DNA from: Hirundichthys speculiger
Taxonomy: Eukaryota > Chordata > Actinopteri > Beloniformes > Exocoetidae
Reading direction: 5' to 3'
DNA length: 64,000 nt
Assembly (NCBI GenBank): GCA_018398805.1
Contig: JAGFBZ010001919.1
Location: 244,001-308,000, forward strand
Part shown: piece by piece, positions 1-12,635 of the stretch
How the letters are laid out: each line of letters opens with the position of its first letter
Position numbering within the stretch: the first letter of the stretch is position 1
Position numbers and translations under genes: made by a program
Notes under the pieces: model-generated
The model's database searches: none
What the model was told of the DNA's origin: nothing
Seen by the model: only the letters and a program-made list of their open reading frames with translations

Positions 1-448
1 ATGAGGATCAAAACCGGTTTTTGAACCAGGGTGCAAATATGATTGATTGTAAATGAAACTGACTCAGCCTGGAAGTTGGATCGTTCCTCCTTGTTTAGAC
101 CCCATGTAGTTTGTCCTTTCTGTTCTTCTGTAGTGAAAATGTGTTGAACACATTTTAGCATGATTCACTATTGTGATAAATATTAAGTTACGAAAAATTA
201 TCCAGCATTTCTGCCAGGAGATCAACTGTTCTTTTTCCAACTCGTACTGCATTATGAAGATTCATTGTGCTGTAGAATATGCTTAGTTGGATTTTTTTTT
301 CTCACAGGATGGACAATGAGTTTAACTCTGAAGCTATTATTAAGACAAGAAAGGGCAGTATCACAAAGAAGAGCTCAGATTAGTAGATCATTATCATTGT
401 TGAAACAAATCTCTTTCCTTCTAAAACACAGACTTTCATTGATAAAAT

Positions 449-700
449 CCTCACAACCCAAGGCTGCGAGGATTTGAGTCTTTCCCAACGTGACAGAGTC
501 TTTGCTCAGAGATCAGTTGTCTTGTAAACAGTCATTTTTCTTTCATCCAATCAGAACTCCAGGTGAACTAAAAGAGATGAGCTTACTTTGGTTTTGATTC
601 CAGCAAGGGTGTATTCATGTTATCTGGCGGATGTCATCACCTCCTATCAGGGTGGAATCTCCACGTTTCCTGTGCCGGCTCTACTTTTCACTTCAAGGGG
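449..700 (-). repeat. Diverged SINE-like repeat, copy 1
   Basis: Read on the minus strand, the part near 468-530 resembles the tRNA-like head of copy 2 at 1500-1720 (ctcaaatcctcgc in the B-box position, aagactctgtcac and caactgatct further along). The adjoining segments of both copies share gatgagctta, then a region ending in gatgtcatcacctcc. Two similar segments 1 kb apart in the same orientation indicate a dispersed or locally duplicated SINE. Confidence 0.5.
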
Positions 701-929
701 CGTAACCAGGCATCAGTTTGCATTTGGCTGACAGGAGGATCTCATTCCCGAGTCTCTTTTTTCATGAAAAAAGACTTGTCTTCACATAAGAGACATTTTT
801 TTTTTTTTTTTTTTGGTATACCTGTTTCACCTTTCAGGGGTTATGGGAGGATAGAGCTGAGATCACTGAAGAGGCTTGGCCCGTTAGACAGCTCGTTAGC
901 GCATCACATGGTGGTCCATCACTGAGAAA

Positions 930-1115
930 AATACCATGCATGCTCACGCTCACTCCCACGGTAAATTTAGATAACGTGCATGTTTTCGGTCTGTGGGAGG
1001 ATGTTGCCGTACCCTGAGAAAATTTATAAAGAGAACAAGCAAAGTCCACTTAAGAAGGCCCCAGGTGACTTTCAAACTAGAGACCTCCTTCACACTTCAC
1101 CGTGTTGCACAAAAT
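930..1115 (-). repeat. Common fish dispersed repeat, partial inverted copy
   Basis: Blocks such as gctcacgctcactcccacgg, a segment like tctgtgggaggatg, and aaggccccaggtgactttc form, in order, the complement of the repeat seen at 36183-36455 (there cttcctcccacagtccaaag and gggggcctttctttgtgg). This family is very abundant in teleost introns. The copy is diverged and truncated. Confidence 0.65.
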
Positions 1116-1479
1116 ATTTATTTCTCTATAAAATATTAAGTAAGCAAGTCGTTCCCCACTGAATCAAACACGTGCTTTGAGTTAATTGACAACATACAGA
1201 TGATGAAGCGAATGTTTAGTCAAGAGCTTTCTTGACATTCTTTCATAATGAATCATTTCCAGTTATCTCTAAATCAGATTCCAGTCATTTTATTCTGTTT
1301 TTTCTTAGAAAAAAGGGGGAAGCCAATAAAAGTAGTGCAAATGCTTTCAAAAGAAGCACCATAAATAATTTTTATATGATCACTTCACACAAAGTGCAGT
1401 CAACGTAAAAAATACATCAGTACTATTTGACGAGAGCGTTTTGTTTTTCCTTTTCCTTTTTTTTCTTTTAAGCTTTTGA

Positions 1480-1720
1480 AACGGCTCCAGCTCACATGGG
1501 GACCCGTCCTCATTATTTAAGGGTGAGAGGATTTGAACCTTCGCCAGCGCAACACTGTCTTTTGCACACAGATCACTTGGCCTGTAAAGTGCGGTTTCTT
1601 TTGTGCAGGTGGATTAAAAATGTTGGCAGTGAGATGAGCTTATCTTGGGTACCGTTTCTGCTGGGTGTGTTTGGCAGATGTCATCACCTCCGTGATGTCA
1701 TCGCAGGACTTCTTTTGCTC
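1480..1720 (-). repeat. tRNA-derived SINE-like repeat, copy 2
   Basis: On the minus strand, ggttcaaatcc (1529-1539) is a near-consensus RNA polymerase III B box, and ggccaagtgatc (1571-1582) is an A-box-like segment about 45 bp before it, the spacing found in tRNA-derived promoters. The shared body with copy 1 lies at higher coordinates. The structure is too diverged for a functional tRNA. Confidence 0.55.
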
Positions 1721-2392
1721 TCTTTTTACACAAACTCTCCTGTCCTGTCTCTCACTTTTCCTTTATTACAAAGTTTTGTTTAGGTGCTGATGGCAAGCCG
1801 TAAGAATTTTAACTTCAAAAGCTGAAAGTCTTCAACTTTAAATCTTTTGAGGATCTGTTTTCAGTCTTGTGCGTCCAGGTGGACAGGTGTTACCAAAGCT
1901 GTTAGTCAACTACTGTGGCTATATTTATGGCAAAATCCTAACATTTAAGTGTGATTATATACACACACCACATCATCTTCTCAACACAAATAAAGACATT
2001 GCAACTCACCAAAATTACTAAATCAAAAGAAGGTCAAAGCTGGTTTCCGTACAAACAGATAATCCCATCAACAGATAATGCAAATATACCTGTTACATGT
2101 TCCACTGAAGCAGGTAACACCACCCAACATAAGGAACGTCAAGCAATCTTGTCTAAAATCCTGGTTGATTTTCAAATAAGCCCCAACCCCTTTTATATCC
2201 TCCAAAGCCCCCTCAGCTGGCAGGCCATCTTTTTTTCTTTCTTTTGTTTTTGTTTTTCTTTTTTTTTTTGCTTTGTTTTGTCAGATCTTGACATGATTTA
2301 TAATGAATACCTGACAGTCATAAAACTTAAGATGTCATAGTATTCAGACCCAACACTGTGACACAGAAACTCAGCTGCTTCACTTCACCATG

Positions 2393-2432
2393 CCCTCCTC
2401 CTCCTCCTCCTCCTCCTCCTCCTCCTCTTCCT
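2393..2432 (+). repeat. (CTC)n microsatellite
   Basis: About 13 consecutive CTC units with one CTT interruption near the end. It is a homopurine-homopyrimidine tract. Confidence 0.95.
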
Positions 2433-3699
2433 CGTCATTACGATGTTAGGAGTCCGTCATGTGTAAAACTGAGCCGCCAGGTTCATCCGAAGCAGCAGAG
2501 ACATTTCATGGTTATCAAGCACCATCATCAGGCTGGCTAATTTTAGAAAGCGGCAGTAAAAGTTAGTGGCGTGTGAACAGCCTCGTACACTTAAGGACAA
2601 ACACACGGAGCGAAACAGAATCAAGTTCAGCAGTCAATAGAAGAATTAAAAAAAACAAAAAGTGTCTGTAGTGAGCTCAAGTAGCCAAGTGCTCCTTTGA
2701 CTGCCTTTTAATTAAAAATAAATTCTACAGTCAAAGTTACACTGTACTGAGACTCTGTTCTGTCCTCAGTCACATTTTAACAAGTCTGATTTATAACGTT
2801 GGCTCACACTGCCAAAATTTATCTGTGCGTGATTTCATACTTATTTGTACTGTAATATCCACTCTACACAGCCTTTTTACTATTACTTTATCAATTAGTT
2901 TTTTTCTCCAGTATTTCTATGTCAATTTCATTTTCTTTTCTTTTTCTTTAACACAGATTTCACATCAGAGATACTACTAAACAAGCCTTGCTGATGGCTC
3001 TTTATGGAAAGCTGAACCGATGTACTGTAGGCCACATCGTTGCAGGATCATCTTTATCCTCTTATCTGGCCCATGTTGAAGAAGCCACTCAAAGATTCAT
3101 TCATACATAGTTTATATGGGTACATTTTTCTAGCTTCCGGGTCTCATTGCCTAAAATACCTACGACACAAGCTTGCAAGTCATGCATGCCTTTAGAAATC
3201 AAGCTACCAATGTGTCTTCTTTATGTGCCATTGGAGTAGAGTGAGAAAAGACGCAGGAGCTATTAAATGGAAACGTGAAATATCCCAGCTCTGATGCATT
3301 TAGGGGGTGAAATAAAAAACACACCTGTCACAGTAATCACAGGCACTGCGCCTTCTCATGCTGGCTGGATTATGTCACCGAGCACATGGTGAGATGTGAT
3401 ATACGACACTCTGCCAGTGGCATACATAGCCAGTAACCCAATCACACACACTATTTTGAGAATGTATGGCTTTTCCCAAAGCACAAATAGGTTTTTGGTG
3501 CATGCTACATATGCTCTGCCGCAGCATGCTTACGCCCGGATCCCCTTGAGAGGGTATCCATTTCTATAGTCCAACTGGAATGAAAACGCACATAAGCTAT
3601 TAGGCCTCATGACTGACTGGAATGATTTTGCCAACTAAGCGTGTATGTGCAACGACACATGAGTTATTACACTGAGCCATTATTTATTGAACAAAAAAA

Positions 3700-4870
3700 A
3701 AAAATGGGATGAAACGCAGATGCAGCTTGTGAAGAACCCTTTTTTTCACTTGAATTAAGAGGGTGAATATCAGCCAGATGTTGTTAATCAACTGCTGTTG
3801 CGATTTAATCAAGAGTGACCACCTCTATAAAAACAGGCATTTTGGCGGTTTGGTGCTCTGAGGTATTCAGATTTGTGTTGACACAATGCCAAGGAGGAAA
3901 GATATCAGCGTTGAGCATAGAAATTAGTTTTTGTTGCCCATCATTCTGGAGGTGATGGCCAACAATTTGAAAACAAAACACTCTTGTTTTAGTTTTTGGG
4001 TGTGCTTTAAAAGAATAAGAAAGAGAAGAATGTGGTCCTGGTCATGGTCAGGGAGAAGAGACTAACTTGAGGTTCTTATTTTTCCTTAGAATGGTGCTAG
4101 GTTGCATTAATGAATACGCCACTTTAAGGTGAATTTTAATTTGCTGGTGACTGAGTCATACGATTTCTGATATGTTCAGAAAATTATATCACGTCGTCTT
4201 TGGTCTCAAGACCAGTGTGACGGCCGTTGTTAAACTGCTCACACTGTAGGATGTAAAACAGCCAGTTTTGACAATAGACTCTGGTCTTTTGTCTGCAACA
4301 GCCCAAAGTTGTGCAATGCATAGATACGCTTAGAAAGATTTGGTTAAAGTACAGAGGTTTGACCACGATGCGTAATACTATATTTAACAAAAAAACGAAT
4401 ACACCGTATTACCAAGTATCCGTGATGGTGGTGGAGTCGTAATGATTTGGGGAGGTTTTATAGCTTTAATATCAGGGCATCTTGATGCTATTGAGTCAAG
4501 AGTCAGTCATGACCTCCTCTGTATCATCAAGGTTTTGTTAAAGTCAAATTTTGGTCCATATGTTTAACAATTAAACCATCAAAAAAAGTAAGGGTTTTGC
4601 AACAGGACAACAATCCCAATTACACCAACAAACCACGATGATCAAAAAAAAAAACATTAAAGTCATGTTGAGGTGACCCAAGTGCACAATCAAGTGCTTG
4701 CAAACCTTAATATCTGAAGAAACATTGAACAGAAGAGTAGAACAAAGTGTCTCCACAAGAATCTGAGAGACTTAAAGATCACTCCACAAGCTACTGAATC
4801 ATATATGTAGTTTTTCACACTAGGGTTCTGCGTTTTGATAAGTTTGCTACGTGTTGGTTCAATAAGTAAT
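3700..4870 (+). mobile_element. Decayed Tc1-like DNA transposon
   Basis: Around 3810-3910 the text (ctataaaaacaggcattttg, then an ATG followed by Pro-Arg-Arg-Lys) resembles the untranslated leader and start of a Tc1-like transposase gene. Around 4420-4800, broken frames give GGG-V-M-I-W-G-G-F-like and Q-Q-D-N-N-P-like residues, the catalytic-region signatures of Tc1 transposases (a VMVWG block, then DNDPKH). Stops and a large internal loss make it non-functional. Ends could not be fixed, so the limits are approximate. Confidence 0.6.
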
Positions 4871-6810
4871 GACTGGTTGGAATATGTAATGTGTTCTCTT
4901 TCACCAGTGGTTGCTTAATTTGAGACCAGGTAAGGCGCACAGATGATATTTGAGGAATTCTGCAGAATAATAAGAGTGTGTCATTGTGTTGCAGCATCAA
5001 GAGCTTTTGTTCTTGTACAATGTAAAAAAAAAAAAGAAATATTGGCAACATTTCTCGACTTACCGGACTTTACTCATTCACCTCCCTCTCTGTCTTCCAG
5101 TAAGTCAGTTAAATATGGCCAGTAATTTTTCCCGCTTGTTTTTGTTACTATGATTCTAGTTGACCGCTGAAGCTGCGACACTGTCTCTATGACCTTGTGC
5201 CTCGGGCTGCAAGTCACACTTTGCCTACTTTGCCATCCTAAATAACTGTGAATGAGTAGTATTTTATCAAAGGGAAGCCGGTTCTGGAAGCTGTCCTGAA
5301 CCAGAAGTGTAGAGAGGCACAAATAGAAGAACGTATTGCCCAGATGTTGCACATCTCGCTACCGCTTGAGCTATGTATCACATGACAAACTCAGTCAAAT
5401 TAATAAATGATTCCTGGAATTACACATGGAGAAGATGATCTAATCGCTGGACATCAGTCATTTAAGAAGTGGCTATAACGTAATGTAAGCTATTGGGTAA
5501 AGGGTATTCCAGTCCCGCACAAGATTCTCGTAAACCATCCAAAGTTTAACTACAAGGTATTACTGTATACGGTGAGAGTACACAATGTACACGTTAAAAT
5601 ATCATCCCAGAGGCTGCGGCATTCCTCACAGAAGTCATTTTGATACTTTTTGTTGCTGAAAATGTACTAATAACCTCAAATGAAAACATACGACGTTTTG
5701 ATGTGCTTGAATGTGAAATTCAAGGCTCTTAGTACTGACATATCAAAATACCAGCCAGGGAGAAAAAAGGTTTGTGTTGGTGTTGACAGAATTGTGTTAC
5801 TGCTGTAGTCACAGCAGTGAATCTATACACCATTAAGGAACTTTTTTCTTTCCAATCATGTGGCTCATGATCATGACCAACAGCCTTTGTAATAATTATC
5901 AATTATATATCAATCTGTTATTTGCTGATGCATCTATATATTCCAATAACTTATGTGGGATACCCCCATTTCCATTGTTTTGCCTGCAACAAGTGAAAAA
6001 TAGAGCCCATTTTCAGCAGAAGAAGGTACGAGCCCATTGTCAGCAGAGTCAAGAAAGTAATATAAATTTAAGAAGTTCTTTCTTCACTGCACCTTTCTGT
6101 TGCTCTCATATGTGGCTTCCTTCAGTCCATGTTGCCTTGATCTTGGCTTCCAGCCTTTTTGTCAGTTGGGGACACTGCTCCTTATGGCGTTCACCAAACA
6201 TCTCTGGAATAACTCCTGTTGTTATACGGAGGGTATGATCACAGCAGATATGCTACACATTTACTTCCAGCAGGCTTTAGGAAGGTACGTTGCCTCCAGC
6301 TTAGTAATGACCTTCAGTATCATGTCAGCTGTCTTTGTTTAAGGTTCATCAAGGCTTCTTATTGGGGCTTGGGGATATGTGTGAGCTCAGACAGAGATTG
6401 AGCTGCGTATAATCCCATATTGACTTCCAAAAATGCCCAAAGAACTTACAGCTGTACAGTTTTGCTCTCAGTCCTAATTGGTTACAGTTAATAATACAAT
6501 GGTTTGGTTAGTTATGGATGAATATATGGTTACAACTTGGCATCATGTCATGTCAACGCTGTAGTTTAAAGAAAAAAAAAACATGGGCACTTATTTGAAC
6601 CTTTATTGAGACATTATGATGTTATTGACTTGTTGAAAATTGTAGCTACTATGACTAAGACTGGGCTGTCCTCTTACTTGTAATAAACTTTACTGTAATA
6701 TTTTCTGGACATGTGCTTCGTTAACACAGATATTGAGCTCCAGATATTCCCTCCCTGTTGACCAAAACGAAGCCACATTTGGATGAACTCATTCTTGCAT
6801 TATGAGGGCA
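4870..6810. other. Intronic sequence, no gene or repeat recognised
   Basis: Only short, unconvincing open frames are present (the longest, 126 codons at 5858-6238, lacks recognisable motifs). I see nothing else that can be supported. Confidence 0.5.
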
Positions 6811-6811
6811 A

Positions 6812-7250
6812 TATTTACCTCTGCCAAGGAGGTTATGTTTTTGCTGGCATTTATCTGTCTTTCCGTCTGTCTGTCTGTGTTCAAGATAACTCAAAAAGTT
6901 ATGGATGGATTTTGATGAAATTTTCAGGAGTTGTCAGAAATGTGAAAAGGAAAGAATTGGTTTTATTTTGTGTTTGATCTCCAAGAAATCCTGGATTCTA
7001 GATCACTTTCAAATTTTCGATAACATTGCGGTCAATGGGGCTGAAAATTTTGTTTCTCAATATCTCCGTTAATTATTGCCCAAAACTCATGAAATTAGAC
7101 TCAGGAATTGACAATGGAAACCTCTATCAAATTTCATAGGCTGATCTGGATCAGATCCAGAACGCGGATTTTATCGCAATCTGTAAATCACTATATGGGA
7201 GAACTGTTGTGCACTCGGTGGAGGTCTGCGCTCTCCGAGTGCTTTTCTAA
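6812..7250 (+). repeat. Dispersed repeat with 'acctctgccaaggaggt' end, copy 1
   Basis: It begins acctctgccaaggaggttatg and ends near gtggaggtctgcgctctccg. A second, clearly homologous copy lies inverted at 54072-54459, with matching blocks throughout (for example aaaagttatggatgg against ccatctatagctttt, and caatggggctgaaaat against its complement). This end sequence is widespread in fish genomes as I recall. No coding capacity. Confidence 0.85.
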
Positions 7251-7670
7251 TTCTGATCTGTTTCACTTTATGTTAGCTTCCAGTCAGTCTAGAGGTTTTT
7301 GAGCTCTGTTATAGTTGATTTATGCATCTCATGAACATTTTTGCTATTAGTCTTCATGTACATCCATCCGTCCATCCATTATCTATGCTCACAGGGTCAA
7401 GGCAGGGGTACATCCTAGACAGATCACCAGTCCATCACAGTCTCCATGTACATATATATGCATTTTTAATTTTTTAACTTGTGCCATAGTATATTTAGCA
7501 TGGGATATTTACATTTAAGCATATTATCAGAATACTCATCTACCACACAAGATTTGTTCACGGAAAATTAGCAGATGCAGCTTAAATGACTCAACATGGA
7601 TTCATATTTCTGACTCTTTAAAAGGAGTAGGACTTAACACATTACAAACAGGATAGAAGAGATTCTAGCA

Positions 7671-7696
7671 CCCTCCTCCTCCTCCTCCTCCTCCTC
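7671..7696 (+). repeat. (CCT)n microsatellite
   Basis: Eight to nine uninterrupted CCT units. Confidence 0.95.
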
Positions 7697-10600
7697 TACC
7701 CTCTCTACATCTGTTCAGTTGCCTCTAATTAGGACTTTTACAGACAACATAAAAATGGCCCGGAACCACGACAACTAATGAGACACCAATGGCAAAGCAG
7801 ATCTTTCATGCACAGCCCCGTTTGTCAAAATCTATCTTTCATTTTCTGCCTTGACGCTTGGCAGCCAAAGTTTCTGCAACAATGTCTCGCTACACACCTG
7901 TTGACAGGCTTTTAATGCAGGCGCTGAGCTGGTGTGTGTGTGAGTGTGTGTGTGTCTGTGGCATCTGGCGCAGAAGCCAGGCAATGATTGATTTTTAAAT
8001 CAGGCACATTACAGACATGTTTGCAAGCAAGCTTTGTCTGAAATGCTTCCAAAAAAAGAAACAGGATGAAATACTTATTGATTTTTTTCACTTTTTTTCC
8101 ACAGTGTTCATGCATTTTATATTAACCTAAATATTTGTTTAAATTGATTCATTTCTAAATATTAGTGGCATTTTAAATTAGTTAGTAGAACTAACCCAGA
8201 TGATGATACAGGAAAAAAAAAAATCAATGATAACCTTAATTTTGAAGGGGTGTCCTGGCTTGGAGCTTTTTAATTATAGTTTTTTAAAATTGCCCAGTTT
8301 AGTATTTAGAAGATACAAGAGCAGAAATGCAGAGCAACATGTTTACAATAAACAATATCAAGTGGTTAATTTCTTTCATCCGAAAATCCTCATTAAATTC
8401 AACAGATGTGTGAAACACCACCATCTCTTTTCTTTTTTTTTTTTTTTTCCCTCCTGTTGAATCTGCTGCAAGCATGTTGAAAGGTTTTGCTACAACAGGC
8501 CAAGACGAGCACATTTTCAGCATCTAAAACAACTCAGACTTCACATATTTCATTGCCGGTTCAAGGGAACGCTGTGCTTCATATATTTTGTTCCTATTTT
8601 CTCAACCGAAGAGCATCTGCACACCACCGTGTCTTTGCATGCGTAAACGCTCACCATCGTATCCTAAAATTGAGGAGGACTTGTCGGACAGCTTTCTTCT
8701 GGACATTGTTTCTGCAAAGATTTAAAAGATGGTTCAATGTTTGTGCTTTTCCAAGTATGTCCAAAAGCATACTGGGCAAAAAACTGGCTATGTTTGGTAT
8801 TTAATGATCAGTTACAGAACAGGTAAATGTTATGCGTAGCCCGCCATTCCCAAAGGTACAGGCTATGGCCAGTATTGTAAGGCCCAGGCACGGCCCAAAG
8901 ACCCAAAAGAAATGCAGATATGGATCATTCCTGGTGGAAATGTGACTGAGCTTGGGCAGCAACGCTAACTTTGAGTCAATATTGTCATCTAAGGCCAAAC
9001 GTGAGCCAAAAAAAACAGTACACACAGATCATGCTCGGGCCAAACATGGTTTGCTATGACAACGGCATCCCAGATGTTGTCGCTTCTACAGCAACTCGAT
9101 TTTGCTTTTTCGTGATTGCTTGGATTTAGAGCAGCAACTCTTCAGTCCGTCCTTGTTGTTAGCCTCAATAATTTCTACCCCGTTTGACAGCAAAGGCAGA
9201 GATCCAATGAAAGTAAAGTATAAAAGATCACAAAATCCACATTCTCATCTGGTATTCATTCAGTGAATCATGTAGTTAAATTTCCACCTTGGAGGAATGA
9301 TGCAGACTATATGACTCATATACTTTCTTCTTTTATTGTGTTCATTCTTCCTGGCGTATAAAATATGGAAGAGAGGAAGATTTTCCTTTTTTGTTTTGTT
9401 GTCAACCAATCAATAAACAGTGCCAAATTGAGCCTGCATCACAGTTTAAGTTAAAGCTAAGATATACACTAATAAACATGTATTTGAAAAAAAGGCTTTT
9501 CTGTTTGACCACAGTTGTTTGTAATAAAGAATTAGCAGTCTAAAAGATGGATACATCTTTAAAGCATGGTACGTCTAAGAGGGTATTTTCTCCAGAAATG
9601 TGTAGATCAAGCACATTATTTGCAACAAACTGTAAAAGTGCAGAGTCCAGAGAATCATTTTAAACAATATTACCACAATGAGTGAAATAGAAATCCTTAG
9701 AGAACCGTTGCGTTAATGGATCCTTGGTGAGCTGCCCCGTGAGCATGGGAATTAACCTGCAGACTTTCAGTCACTGCCCTTGCCTGCAGGCATTTCCCCT
9801 CAAAAACATCAATTTTCCCCCTTTTCTAATCCTCAAATTGCTACTCATGTCAGCTCCCAAGATCCAGGTACATACTTGCTTGTTTTAGCAAAGCCGGCCC
9901 CTTGGCAAGTTGCAGTGCTGAGGATGCATGTGCAGACATTGTTCTGAGACTGGGGGACATGCATTTGGTTATTGTAAGTCGTGGAATGGGGCGGGGTCAC
10001 TGATTTAGATTCAGCATGTGGAATTTTATGTTCTTTTATTTATTTATTTTTTTCTCTCGAACAAGTTTGTATTCGTCAGAGCAAGTGTAAGATGTTACAA
10101 AAAAGCGGAGTCGTGCTCAGCAAATACTCCCTTGGTAAATAGAGGTTGAAAGGAATATACTTTCATTGCCGTGCTTTCAGAAGTGCAGCACGTCTGCTCC
10201 AGACAGCTGGAGCAAAAGGTTAAGAAGGCTTGGTCGAGCCTGGTAATTAGAGATCCAGGGCAACCTGCTTAGAGAAATTGATCTCTATCTGAGGACAGAG
10301 CCAAAAAAAACAAAAAGACGTTCATTTTCAAACTGACAAATTCAAATGTTTCCCCACTTGTCTTTCTAATAAATGATTTAGCTTTGCTATAGCTGAAAAT
10401 GTTGTCTGTTTTTGGTTCAGATTTAACTGCATCTTTCTAAGAGTTGTTCTGTTGTAAGTTTTTACAGGTCAGGGTAATTTCATAGTTTCAACTGGAAGTA
10501 TTAGAAGGTTTATATTACATAGGCTCTCATTATCTAATGTAAGATTAACTAACGGGGCAGAGAGAGGAAAATAAGTGTTGACAAACTCAGGAAAAGGACA

Positions 10601-12575
10601 AACTGGATTGCCATCAGCTATAAATCCTTTAATTTTGCGATGTTCACTGCAGAATCTGGATTTTTATTCAGGCTTAATCGGAGTATTTGTACCCGGTAAA
10701 GCCAAGTTGTGTTCTAATCTGGCTTACTGCATATCAAACTGTAATTTCCTCAAAATATCCAGTTGTCCAGCTCACAGATGTGACTACAAAGCAGCCTGGA
10801 GCTACTATCCACAGCTGCGAGGAGACATTTAAATAAGATGTGGTTCATCTGTCAACACCTGGTTTCCAGCCAGAACGAGAACTTAATTCAATTTTGGTGT
10901 AAAATATTTCATAGCCTGTTTATTTCTTTTCTTTTCTCTTTTTTTTTGTTCTCCACCCACTTAACAATCACTGATAATGAATTCTGATCAACTTTGACTT
11001 TGATTACATATTTGACAATTTACATAGAAACTGGTTTATATTGACACGTGGCATAAATGTGCATACAGTATTCGTGCTTTAGTATGATCTGGAAGCTGTT
11101 ATAGTTCACTTTTGAACTCTCTCCTTGGTTGTTAATATCTGTCAGATGTATTAAGATGGATTTTTTCCTCAGTAGCAAATGTTATTTTACTAGATATCTC
11201 TATTTCTCGAGAGATACCTGTGATGATTTTAACAGATATTTTCTTGAGCAACCAGAACCAAGAGAAGCAAATCAAGTATTTGTTAAAACATGTCCGTTTT
11301 GGAAAATATGAAACTAAGTGGTTTTAGTTTATAATGATTTAATGGGGGAAAAAAAGGAAATAAGAAGATATATCTTCCTTTACCACTGATCCACCGGTTT
11401 AGATGCTCAGCGGTCAAGGTCAACACTGGTAGACGGCTGTAGTGACACAGCATCTTACATTTTTAGGATACCTCACACAACTGTGGGCACTAATTAGAGG
11501 CAAAGAAATTTCATAGAGGGTGGGGAGTCATTGTAATATGAGGAGAAGAAACTGCGTGTGGTGATGAATTTCAGTCCTTGCACTCGATGGGCCCACGAGC
11601 TCAGGTGATGAGAGGCTCCACTTGAGCCCGCTGGGCTTCCATACAGCATCCATAGGTGTTTGCACTCTGTGCATTCACTGTCATTAACAGCATGCAGCTG
11701 TGGGTTTAAAAAGAAAAAAGAAAAAGAAGAAAATGATCACAGTGTGTAATCTCAGATAACAGTAAGTACATTGCTTTAAGGATGTGCTGCATAGCCGTCA
11801 TGGAAGCAAGTTAAAGCCGCAATGAGCTTGAGGGCTTCTTATTATCTTTCCCTTTCTGTAAGTCAGTGTAATTGTGTTAAATACTGCGTTGAATGTTAAT
11901 GGATATAATGATGATAATGTGTTGGGATTTTTTTTTTCTTCTTTTTTTGGGGGGGGGGTTTGCCAGACAGATGAGGGCTGCATTTAACGTATTGGTACAC
12001 AAGTATTTTACAAGGTGTGTCCTGCTGGTCATCAGCCCAAATTTACTTGGACCTTCCTCGTCCTTTTGCTCGTGAAATGTGACAGAACTGAATTGTTTTC
12101 CACGCTGGCCTGCGCAGAGAGCACAAAATAGATTTGATTCTCAACTGTTGGACCTTATGTGGGAAAACTATAGATGTAAACTGACATGTTTGCACACATG
12201 CATTTGCACCCACACACTCACTGGGGTATCAGGTTGGGTCATCTGATACGGTCTGCAGATGTTTTGTTTTGCCTCTGCAGCAGGTGACAGCAGATGTCCC
12301 TCCTCTCAAATTGGTCGGGTCGATCTCGTACTTAGAGGGGGGTGTGCTTTTCACTCAGACGGCGTGTCTGTGCAGCAGCCCTGTTGGAAATCGTTTACCC
12401 TGCAAAACTGTTTCTGGGCAGGGGATCAATAAAGTAGCATTATTTTGTTTGGCACAGCAAAAACCTAGAAATTGAGTCTTTTCAGTGCTGGGACTAACTA
12501 GATTTTTTTTTTTTTTTTGTCCCATATAAAAATTGTGAAATATATTAAGAAAGAAAGTTTTGTGTTTTTTACTGA

Positions 12576-12576
12576 A

Positions 12577-12634
<58 letters not shown>

Positions 12635-12635
12635 A
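12576..12635 (+). repeat. A-tract followed by (AT)n microsatellite
   Basis: Nineteen A then about 20 AT units with one slip (tattatat). An A-tract grading into AT often marks an old retroposon tail, but no body was recognised beside it. Confidence 0.9.

Noticed and set aside
265..477. Candidate signal-peptide exon of pdgfc (hydrophobic start, 70 codons)
   Set aside because: The residues after the hydrophobic part do not resemble the PDGF-C N-terminal segment and no phase-1 donor gives a join to 28210.
1500..1590. Possible functional tRNA gene on the minus strand
   Set aside because: A and B boxes are present, but no complete cloverleaf with paired acceptor stem could be built, and a second diverged copy exists. 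SINE origin is more likely.
5858..6238. 126-codon open frame on the + strand
   Set aside because: No motif and no plausible splice or promoter context. Overlapping frames of similar length occur in the same place.
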